From NCBI GenBank assembly GCA_001823105.1, contig MHTO01000008.1:1-11028 (forward strand): a DNA stretch of 11,028 nucleotides. Reading direction: 5' to 3'. Positions 4,618 through 11,028 of this stretch are shown here, one piece after another (the first letter of the stretch is position 1; every line of letters starts with the position of its first letter). The notes below the pieces were generated by a model. That model was not told the DNA's origin, ran no database searches, and worked only from the letters and a program-made list of their open reading frames with translations. Position numbers and translations under genes: made by a program. The DNA is from Candidatus Wildermuthbacteria bacterium GWA2_46_15 (GTDB taxonomy: Bacteria; Patescibacteriota; Minisyncoccia; Minisyncoccales; GWA2-46-15).

Positions 4618-7600
4618 TTACGGCGTGATAAAGGTGGCTGGCGGATTATTAACCGCGCCCGCACCGCCATTAACACTAGTCGTACCATTAGTCGACGATG
4701 TCGCGCTGGCTGGAATAATCGTGGAACTGCCGCTGACATCAAAACTTTGCGCGAAAATATCGCTCTTTAAATATTGCGCCAAATTAACCGGGTCGCGCTG
4801 GTCCAAAACACCTTTAACTTCCACACGATATTGCCCCTTGGGTAAGGACTTAACTGGCACATAACAACTCTCCGTCGTAAATTGCGCCATGTTGCTGGTC
4901 GCATTATTGGCTAAAATATAATTTGAACCAGTTAAGATTTTTAGTGCCCATTCATAGCCCAAAATATTACCGCCGGCCAGCGCTTTAAAACCAGTTGCCG
5001 GCGAAGCCACAGTCGCCAAGGGCTGACTGTCTGACGCAACTTGTCCGCGGCACTCGCCCGTAGTTTGAATTTTAACTGATTCTTGTTCATTTGTTTCTGT
5101 CCATAAAGGCCAAGCTTTCACGCTCGGATTTTTCTTGGCCGGAATTATTGATAATTTACCGCTCGCTTGATTTAGATCTTGAAAAACCACGGCGCGCGAA
5201 GCTGGAACAGGCATTCGACACGGCGGCGTGGCCGAGAGACAAGCTGGCAATGGTTCTAAAAACGCGCCGGCCGGTCTGATAAATAACGCGCCTGTACCGC
5301 TCGTCGCGTCCGTGCCCGCGCCCCAACCGCCCGCCACGGCTTGCGCCACCACTGAAAATTCATAGGCAAAACGATCGCTCTTTAAATACTCGGTTCTTTT
5401 GGCCGCCATTGGGCTGGCCGTATTTTTTTCTGAAGAAACCGCTTTAACCGTGATGCGATAATTGCCGTCAATCAAATCATGGCTCGGCTGATAACAGGCC
5501 GTGGCGCCGGCAATAAACTGCTCGGGATTAGTCAGAGTCAAAGGCGTGGTCGCGCCCGAAGATAATTGCGGCGGCTCGGTGCCTGTGCCCGGAATCTTTA
5601 ACCAATTTCTCGTACCGGGCTGTTGCCGTTCCAAATAAAATTCATAACCCATAATCGCGCCGTCAGTGTTTGGAATAATTTGGAAACCGGGCTGTCCATT
5701 CGTGTAGGTCAAAACAATGGGACGAGTTTTAGTCGCGACAGAACCATTACAAGTCGCGGGAATGTTGGCATCAACGACCGCGCCATCATTCACAATCACC
5801 GCGCGCTGGCCATTGTTAATATCATCGGCCTGATTGTAAGTGACTTCAGTCAAAGGATAATAATTTGGATTAACCCTCGGCGATTTTAATATGAGGCCTT
5901 TTTTAGTCGTGCCCGCGGGCTGGGTTAAACGTTGATAATACAAAGCCTTGCCATCCACAAACAAACCGACTGGACGATAAGCTTGGCCTGAAACAGCCGT
6001 GCCGGGAGCGGTTTGATTTTGCGCTGAAAAATTTAATTGACTCTGCGTAGTTGAGGGCAAAGTTTGATATTGCGATAAATTGGACGAACTGCCCGAAGCC
6101 GGCGCGCTCGCGGGCAAAGAACCACTCGCGCCGCCGCTCGTTTCATTCCAAAATTTTGAAACTGCCGCATTGTCTTCACCCACCACAGCCCAATCAGAAG
6201 TTAAACTAGACGAATCCACTACCCTGACCGCGAAAGCCATTTCATTTAAGTCCAGCCCCAAACCCTTGTCGCCCAATCTGACACACGCGGCCGTTCCGGA
6301 AACTTCAAAATTTTTAAGCGCGGTCCATGAAGCGCCAGTTTTTTTGCGCGCTTCCACCCAATAACTGCTGAGCGCGCTTGAACCCTTAAAACCCAAGGCC
6401 GAATTATAAAACCATTTCAAAATCGGGTCGGTAGCAGTCGCTCCCGTGCCTTCGCAAAAATCAGTATCGCTGGCACTATAAAAAACCGCCTTGTGAGTAT
6501 ATTGGGTCGGAATGGGATTGGGATTTATTTTGGGCGAAGTCAAATTATATTGTCCGCCCTCGATCTGATAAACATTAACATCAGTCATACGAAGTGCTGG
6601 CCTAACGCCTTCGTCGCGGAAATCCGCGGAGGCCAAAGTCGCGGATTTTTTGAAGACATCAGACAAAAATCCTTCCTTGTTCATATATGCGATATACAAA
6701 TCAACCGTGTCTGACGCACTGACATTATTAACCACAATCGCTTCAAAACGATTGCCAGAATTATCTTTAAGGGCTTGCACTTTTACGCCCGTGGAGGTGC
6801 CATTTTTAACAATCTCATAAAAAATCCAGCCCGCTGAACCATTGTCATAAGAGGAGGCATCGACAAATTGATAATGCTGGGGTATGCCGCCAATGCGGTA
6901 AGCATATTCAGCGGGACGCGCCCAAGCAAAACCAATTTGGTCAGTGCCAACAGCGGCGGTCCAGCCATTCATAGTTAAAGCGCGCTTCAAAACGCCCACC
7001 GCGCCCGGATTTTTCGGACTGGCTTTCAAACTCTCCCAGGTCGGGTCGCCGTAGGGGTCAGCCAGTAAAAAGGTCTCGTCGCCAGTTGCCACTTCCAAAT
7101 TTTGCCGAAAAATTCGGCCTTGATTGTCTTTAATTAAAGCGGTCGGCCGCGGCACATGCAACTGGGTCGCCAGTGGCGTCAAAATACCTTCAAAGGAAAC
7201 ATTGCTTTCAGCGCCGCCATACATCGCCATAAAGGAACAGGCAGTGCCGGCTTGACTTAAACTCGGCACTTTAACTTGCATCACGGCATTGCCGCCGCCC
7301 GCCACCAGCCCGCCCACTAAATCGCCTTTGTCATTTTTTATTTGATTGGCCGCGGCCGCCGTATAACTGCTGATATTCGCGTCTACATCAAAACTGACGG
7401 CTGTATAACTAATTGGCACAGACACGCCATTGCCCGAAAATCTTTTGGCAATACCCGCGGCCGCTAGTCCGGCCTCGCCTTGCGCCAGCACCGAATTTAT
7501 CAAAGACGGCCAATTATTATAGGTCGGCGGATTATTTAGGGGCGAGCCCAAGCCATAGCAATACTTGGCGGCTGATTTTGGCACATCGTAAATTTGAAAA

Positions 7601-9456
7601 ACCAAACGAGTCGGCGTTTGCGTGGCGCTGGCATAAGGCAAGCCCACGCGGCGCGATAAAGCCGTCGCCCAATGCGTTTGAATTTTGTATGAATACGACG
7701 GCGGCGCAATGTTATTAGCCGACAAGGTAGCGGCATTGGCAATTTGATTGGCGGCGCCATTAGTCCAGGAATTGCTCGCCACAAAAGCCGCGCCCAAATT
7801 CATATCGTTCGGGCCTTGATAATTGTTAATTTCCTGAAAAGCGTCCCACATTAAATTGATATGGCTGGTATCGTTCCACAAGCCGTGTGTTTGATTGGCG
7901 GTCTTGATTTCGCCTTCAATATTTAAAGGCCACAAAATATAGTCCTTGGTTTTTTTAGTGGCTTTGTTGCTGACGGTCAATTTATAAACCCGGTCTTTTT
8001 CGTATTTGGGCAAGGCCTGCTGGTCCACTTCATAATTGCCAGCTGATTTTTTGATGAAGAGGTGATTGTAAATATAAAAACCTTGCTCTTGCGCCCAGGC
8101 TTTTGTTACTTGAAAACTGGCGTCTTGAAAAACGACCGGCCCGCCGATGGACAGTGCTAAATCATAACCGGAAGATGAATCGCCCAAATCGGAAGATGAA
8201 TCGCCCAAATCTCTGTCAAAAAACCACACCGGTAAAACATTGTCTAAATTATCTTGGCTAGCGTCATCATACGCCCACAATAAATTCGCGCCAGCTGATT
8301 GATAAGAATAGCCGGCTTTTTGCGTAACTGAATTGGCGCCAAAAAAATCTTCAATTTCTTTGGGCGGCAAATTTTGCGGCAAACAACCCGCGGGATTGGC
8401 ATTTATATCGGAACATTTTTTGAAAACCTTCATGCCATTTTCCACGCGATAAATCAAGCCAAAATCCTCGTTGTCGCCGTGAATGCCATTCAAAAACATA
8501 CCGAAAATTCTTTGGCCCGCGGCCGTGTATTTACCTTTGGTAGTTTGATTGGCGCTGACATAATGGTCGCCCGTGGAACGTTTGTCGGTTTCCGTAAAAC
8601 CCAAATACGGTGGCAAGCCGCCACCTAGACGCAAACGAATATCCCCGCGATCTACTTTTAATTCATTCATGCGCGCCACATCTCCGCCCATACTCGGCGT
8701 CACCACTAATTGGATAGAACTACTGTAGACATTGGAGTCAATCGGATAACCTTTCGGAATATCAAAATTGCCCATACTATTATTGCCGGCTGTTTTGGGA
8801 ATGAAATTCATTTTATTTTCAAAAGCGATGATAGTAAAAATGTAGACATTTTCTTTGCTATAAGTATGCGCCGTGCCATTGGCATTGTAATATGTTAAAC
8901 CCTCGCTGGTACCCCAAAAACCATCGCTGTAATTTATTTTTTTGCCATTATATTTTATGCCAGTTGTTGAATATGTGTTGTCCGCGTTTTTAGTCAAATC
9001 TAATTCCATAGTCATTGAACTGGCTTTAGGTATGGTGTCAGCGCCGAGTTTTAAGGCCACGCAATTATTTTCCCAAGTTTTGCGGAGCAAAGGCACAGAA
9101 GAAAAAGAAGACGCATTGGTGCCGAATTTTTCAACTACAATTTTTTTCGGACAAACTTGCACTGACACGGTAAACTTGCCCGCCAAAGTATTCCACTCGC
9201 CCTCATTTTTTCCATAAGTCGCGAACAACTGCGACCAGTCAATTTTGGGATAGGTCTTGCCATTGACCGTGTATTCGGTAAAGGCACCGTATTGATGAGT
9301 GAGGGCAGTGCTGTTAATAACCACGAAAGGATTAACACTCGTCGCGTCCACCCAGCCAACTTCCGGCAAATTCATTCTGATAGTGGCTTGCGCTTGCGTC
9401 GCGATAAACAAACCTAAAAAAATAACGAGACCTTTGATTAAAAATGTTTTTTTCAT
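4618..9456 (-). CDS. Very large exported protein with C-terminal disulfide-type repeats
   Basis: The 1612-residue protein begins with a signal peptide (MKKTFLIKGLVIFLGLFIAT, likely cleaved after AQA at 24). I recognise no family in the first 950 residues or so, which are rich in Asn, Gly, Ser, Thr and aromatic residues. The C-terminal third holds related beta-sandwich-like modules, each with a Cys-x-Gly and a later Cys: C1001/C1058, C1236/C1321 and C1469/C1531. The last two also share GYE, CYxP, GxYRxxVK and YLKSDxFA (1357, 1562) and an upstream RPxGxF (1161, 1394). Ser/Thr/Gly-rich linkers separate modules, and the tail (SGSSTIIPASATSSTNG) has no LPXTG motif or membrane anchor. All 14 cysteines could pair. 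The start at 9456 is chosen because the upstream 62 in-frame codons are translated repeat and the promoter lies between. It probably shares a transcript with the four-helix protein behind it. A surface or adhesin-like role is inference. Confidence 0.85.
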   Translation of the reverse strand: MKKTFLIKGLVIFLGLFIATQAQATIRMNLPEVGWVDATSVNPFVVINSTALTHQYGAFTEYTVNGKTYPKIDWSQLFATYGKNEGEWNTLAGKFTVSVQVCPKKIVVEKFGTNASSFSSVPLLRKTWENNCVALKLGADTIPKASSMTMELDLTKNADNTYSTTGIKYNGKKINYSDGFWGTSEGLTYYNANGTAHTYSKENVYIFTIIAFENKMNFIPKTAGNNSMGNFDIPKGYPIDSNVYSSSIQLVVTPSMGGDVARMNELKVDRGDIRLRLGGGLPPYLGFTETDKRSTGDHYVSANQTTKGKYTAAGQRIFGMFLNGIHGDNEDFGLIYRVENGMKVFKKCSDINANPAGCLPQNLPPKEIEDFFGANSVTQKAGYSYQSAGANLLWAYDDASQDNLDNVLPVWFFDRDLGDSSSDLGDSSSGYDLALSIGGPVVFQDASFQVTKAWAQEQGFYIYNHLFIKKSAGNYEVDQQALPKYEKDRVYKLTVSNKATKKTKDYILWPLNIEGEIKTANQTHGLWNDTSHINLMWDAFQEINNYQGPNDMNLGAAFVASNSWTNGAANQIANAATLSANNIAPPSYSYKIQTHWATALSRRVGLPYASATQTPTRLVFQIYDVPKSAAKYCYGLGSPLNNPPTYNNWPSLINSVLAQGEAGLAAAGIAKRFSGNGVSVPISYTAVSFDVDANISSYTAAAANQIKNDKGDLVGGLVAGGGNAVMQVKVPSLSQAGTACSFMAMYGGAESNVSFEGILTPLATQLHVPRPTALIKDNQGRIFRQNLEVATGDETFLLADPYGDPTWESLKASPKNPGAVGVLKRALTMNGWTAAVGTDQIGFAWARPAEYAYRIGGIPQHYQFVDASSYDNGSAGWIFYEIVKNGTSTGVKVQALKDNSGNRFEAIVVNNVSASDTVDLYIAYMNKEGFLSDVFKKSATLASADFRDEGVRPALRMTDVNVYQIEGGQYNLTSPKINPNPIPTQYTHKAVFYSASDTDFCEGTGATATDPILKWFYNSALGFKGSSALSSYWVEARKKTGASWTALKNFEVSGTAACVRLGDKGLGLDLNEMAFAVRVVDSSSLTSDWAVVGEDNAAVSKFWNETSGGASGSLPASAPASGSSSNLSQYQTLPSTTQSQLNFSAQNQTAPGTAVSGQAYRPVGLFVDGKALYYQRLTQPAGTTKKGLILKSPRVNPNYYPLTEVTYNQADDINNGQRAVIVNDGAVVDANIPATCNGSVATKTRPIVLTYTNGQPGFQIIPNTDGAIMGYEFYLERQQPGTRNWLKIPGTGTEPPQLSSGATTPLTLTNPEQFIAGATACYQPSHDLIDGNYRITVKAVSSEKNTASPMAAKRTEYLKSDRFAYEFSVVAQAVAGGWGAGTDATSGTGALFIRPAGAFLEPLPACLSATPPCRMPVPASRAVVFQDLNQASGKLSIIPAKKNPSVKAWPLWTETNEQESVKIQTTGECRGQVASDSQPLATVASPATGFKALAGGNILGYEWALKILTGSNYILANNATSNMAQFTTESCYVPVKSLPKGQYRVEVKGVLDQRDPVNLAQYLKSDIFAQSFDVSGSSTIIPASATSSTNGTTSVNGGAGAVNNPPATFITP
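8169..8210 (-). repeat. Exact 21-bp tandem duplication inside the large exported protein
   Basis: Two identical 21-base units (8169-8189 and 8190-8210) encode the seven-residue repeat in DLGDSSSDLGDSSSG. The unit length keeps the frame. It looks like a recent slippage event in a Ser/Asp-rich loop. Confidence 0.9.
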
Positions 9457-9464
9457 AAATCCAA

Positions 9465-9493
9465 AATATAATACACGGCGCCACTTAGGGCAA
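9465..9493 (-). promoter_or_regulatory. Promoter of the large exported protein
   Basis: TTGCCC (9493-9488), a 17-base spacer and TATATT (9470-9465) lie eight bases before the ATG at 9456, predicting a leader of zero to two bases. No Shine-Dalgarno sequence is present. Its position excludes the in-frame codons upstream of 9456 from the protein. Confidence 0.55.
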
Positions 9494-9573
9494 ATCTTCC
9501 GCGAAAGCCGCGAAAACCCGCCCTCACTGGTATTTAAATTATACCATATTTTAATACACAGCCCCGCCCTCCC

Positions 9574-9599
9574 GTCATTCCGGCGAAAGCCGGAATCCA
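9574..9599 (+). repeat. Interspersed hairpin, copy 2 (GTC-stem-GAAA-stem-CCA)
   Basis: ATTCCGGC (9577-9584), a GAAA loop and GCCGGAAT (9589-9596) form a perfect 8-bp stem flanked by GTC and CCA. This is the common bacterial GTCATTCCGGC-type interspersed repeat. Translated on the other strand it gives the familiar artefact LDSGFRRNDG. Confidence 0.8.
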
Positions 9600-9613
9600 A
9601 AGTTCGTATCTGT

Positions 9614-9640
9614 CTGAATCCCGATTTCCATAGAGATGAC
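9614..9640 (-). repeat. Degenerate copy of the GTCAT hairpin repeat
   Basis: On the minus strand GTCAT, an altered left arm, GAAA and TCGGGATTCAG follow the layout of the two intact copies, but the arms no longer pair well. It faces copy 2 in opposite orientation, making a GTCAT...ATGAC pair from 9574 to 9640. Confidence 0.5.
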
Positions 9641-9650
9641 AAAACACCCA

Positions 9651-9681
9651 GGCGACGGATCGCCTAAAGCGACCCGTCGCC
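9651..9681 (-). terminator. Strong hairpin, likely terminator of the Cys-rich gene
   Basis: GGCGACGG (9651-9658) pairs with CCGTCGCC (9674-9681). After a single mismatch the stem continues with TCGC and GCGA around a five-base loop. On the minus strand TGGGTGTTTTG follows, a short T run four to five bases late. It lies about 60 bases beyond the stop of the Cys-rich gene and ahead of the next promoter. Both strands can fold, so it could also be part of the repeat cluster. Confidence 0.55.
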
Positions 9682-9688
9682 GTCCTCT

Positions 9689-9699
9689 CGTCATTCCTG
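9689..9699 (+). repeat. Fragment of the GTCAT repeat
   Basis: CGTCATTCCTG matches the start of the GTCAT hairpin repeat, then diverges with no matching second arm. It is probably a decayed copy next to the other elements of this intergenic region. Confidence 0.35.
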
Positions 9700-9739
9700 T
9701 AAAAATAGCCACCCGCTAATTTTATCTTACGACATCATT

Positions 9740-11028
9740 TCACTGCGTTTTCCCCGTTAATCCGTATTTCCATTCGCCCGAAGCAAAATCTTTGAGCCAG
9801 CAAGTATAACCACCCGCGGCCACGCAAGACTCGGAATTAAGAGCACTTAAACAACCGTTCTCGCCCGCGTTATAAACAGTCCCGCCCAGCGACTTGTTCA
9901 AACATAAGCCATAAAATTCTTCACTGCCCGTGCTTCGGCTGATACAGGCCTGCGCCTTGGCCAAATATGATTGCTTTTTAAACAGCGGGTCGCAAAAACT
10001 GTCGGTCATTTGCTTGTCAGCCACGCCCGTGGCGCACGCATCTAAATTAGCATCCATGGCAAAATTCGCGCCTAAAACCGCTCCGCCCGTATTAAAATTA
10101 TAACACTGGCTACTGCCTTTAGTCGCGCAACCTTTGGCCGCGCCTGTAAATTTATCCACGCACACTCGGCTATAACCGGCCTCCGCGCAATTTTGCTTAG
10201 CAATGTTTGCCGCTTTGCCAGCCATGTTATTAATATCATTGACCCAAACCTGGCAGGACTTGCCCGTCCAATCTTTTTCGCCCGTATTGCAAACAATCGC
10301 GCTTGAGGGCTGATTAATAGTCGTGATGGTGTTATTATAAATATCAATATTAACGCATTTACTACTGCCTTGTTTTTGGCACCCTACATATTCTCCCGAT
10401 GGGTTTATACAAACTTTGCTATATTGTTTGTTGGCGCACAAATCAAACCCCGCCCGCCCTCGATTATTCGTCATACCCCAAAAACCACAAGATTCTACGC
10501 CAATAGGGCAACCGGCTGTAAATCCCCAACCAAGTTGCGGTTCTTTCTTACAAATATCTTTGCTAATAAATTTTTCTCTATCCATTCCACCAAAAACCCA
10601 ATTTCCTTTCTCAAAATTTGTATCCATGCAAACAAATTTATTTCCCAACGCAAGCTCATCTTTCCCCCTAGGTCTTCCTAGCGAATCTTCAGTAAACCAC
10701 CGACAATTTGCAACCTCCGCTGCAGAATAATATTTTTTAATATCACAGCAATAATTATTATCCCCATTTTGGTTATAAGCGGTATTAGTCACGCCTTGAG
10801 GCGTAGCATATTTTTGACCCGCGCTAGATTGGGCTCCACCAATATAAGCATCCCCCGCTGAACTTTTTGAAAAACAAGCAAAGTCTGTTGTAGGATATGA
10901 AGCATTTTTAACTGGAGGATTAGCACCACCATATGAAGGTTGATTATAGGTTAAAAAATTTTTGGAAGAAATATAATCGTATGCCTGCTTTTCACATCTC
11001 GCGTCCGCGTCTTTGACATTCTTGCCCG
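9740..11028 (-). CDS. Cys-rich, probably exported protein (5' end outside window)
   Basis: The frame is open from the right edge to the TGA at 9740-9742, giving 428 visible residues without the N-terminus. The GTG at 10792 is internal, since good coding sequence with further cysteines (DARCEKQAYDY, DFACFSKSS) continues upstream. There are 26 cysteines in the visible part, an even number, suggesting disulfides and export. Two copies of a four-Cys module about 83 residues apart share C-A-x(4)-Y-S-[KR]-V-C-[IV]-[ND]-x-[ST]-G-x(3)-G-C-x(3)-G-S-S-x-C (visible residues 197-224 and 280-308, with one-residue gaps). A second motif, C-x(4-5)-F-x(2)-G-x-W-x(2)-G, occurs near 133 and 409. I do not recognise the family. 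It is upstream of the large exported protein on the same strand but separated by 283 bases with a hairpin and a new promoter, so it is likely a neighbouring rather than shared transcript. Confidence 0.8.
   Translation of the reverse strand, partial: GKNVKDADARCEKQAYDYISSKNFLTYNQPSYGGANPPVKNASYPTTDFACFSKSSAGDAYIGGAQSSAGQKYATPQGVTNTAYNQNGDNNYCCDIKKYYSAAEVANCRWFTEDSLGRPRGKDELALGNKFVCMDTNFEKGNWVFGGMDREKFISKDICKKEPQLGWGFTAGCPIGVESCGFWGMTNNRGRAGFDLCANKQYSKVCINPSGEYVGCQKQGSSKCVNIDIYNNTITTINQPSSAIVCNTGEKDWTGKSCQVWVNDINNMAGKAANIAKQNCAEAGYSRVCVDKFTGAAKGCATKGSSQCYNFNTGGAVLGANFAMDANLDACATGVADKQMTDSFCDPLFKKQSYLAKAQACISRSTGSEEFYGLCLNKSLGGTVYNAGENGCLSALNSESCVAAGGYTCWLKDFASGEWKYGLTGKTQ

Noticed and set aside
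7536..7784. Alternative minus-strand frame inside the large exported protein
   Set aside because: Its Arg/Pro-rich translation is typical of an out-of-frame reading, and the main frame is continuous through it.
9457..9642. 62-residue N-terminal extension of the large exported protein
   Set aside because: It translates an interspersed repeat (LDSGFRRNDG), spans the likely promoter, and would bury a clear signal peptide that starts at 9456.
10790..10792. GTG start of the Cys-rich gene
   Set aside because: The frame stays open to the window edge with similar composition and two more cysteines, so this GTG is an internal valine codon.
9740..11028. TraN-like mating-pair protein
   Set aside because: Cys content alone suggested it, but no TraN-specific motif could be seen and no conjugation genes are in the window.
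1..11028. CRISPR array, tRNA, rRNA or transposase
   Set aside because: No spaced direct-repeat array, tRNA cloverleaf, rRNA segment or transposase motif was seen on either strand. The repeats present are isolated hairpins.

Overview
The window reads as bacterial DNA with moderate GC content and the standard genetic code (TGA ends several genes). I infer a Patescibacteria (Candidate Phyla Radiation) genome. The grounds are compact genes, a DUF4870-like protein, very large exported proteins without a recognisable family, interspersed GTCAT/GAAA-loop hairpins, and several genes whose -10 box lies so close to the ATG that the mRNA is probably leaderless. One gene argues against this or for gene transfer: a protein with a Bacteroidota/FCB-type C-terminal sorting domain. 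The phylum call is therefore inference only.

Layout. Left edge, + strand: a possible C-terminal scrap of a CDS (1-77), then a 78-residue two-helix membrane protein (175-411) with a Shine-Dalgarno site and a strong terminator (434-468). Positions 412-659 hold that terminator, a second large hairpin and a composite interspersed repeat. All other genes lie on the minus strand. Read in transcription order from the right edge they are: a Cys-rich protein cut by the window edge (9740-11028); an intergenic stretch with a strong hairpin and more repeat copies (9457-9739); a 1612-residue exported protein (4618-9456); a four-helix membrane protein six bases behind it (4084-4611); a DUF4870-like membrane protein (3719-4048); a secreted protein with a T9SS-type sorting domain (2523-3608); an ArsR-type winged-helix regulator (2118-2387); and pyruvate kinase (660-2078). 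No gap between genes exceeds 300 bases.

How the parts fit. The right half is a cell-surface locus: two exported Cys-bearing proteins with repeated disulfide-type modules, followed by a membrane protein that may be co-transcribed with the larger one. The left half is a small regulatory unit. The ArsR-type gene and pyk each have a near-consensus -10 box six bases before the ATG, and each has an inverted repeat with the same ATTCT-N2-AGAAT core directly upstream of the promoter. This suggests the regulator controls itself and glycolytic pyruvate kinase. In four genes the -10-to-ATG distance points to leaderless transcripts, while the 78-residue gene and the sorting-domain gene carry clear Shine-Dalgarno sites, so both initiation modes appear side by side.

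Corrected gene starts: the 1612-residue protein starts at 9456 (a longer reading frame to 9642 is translated repeat), pyk at 2078, the DUF4870-like gene at 4048, the sorting-domain gene at 3608, and the Cys-rich gene runs off the right edge.
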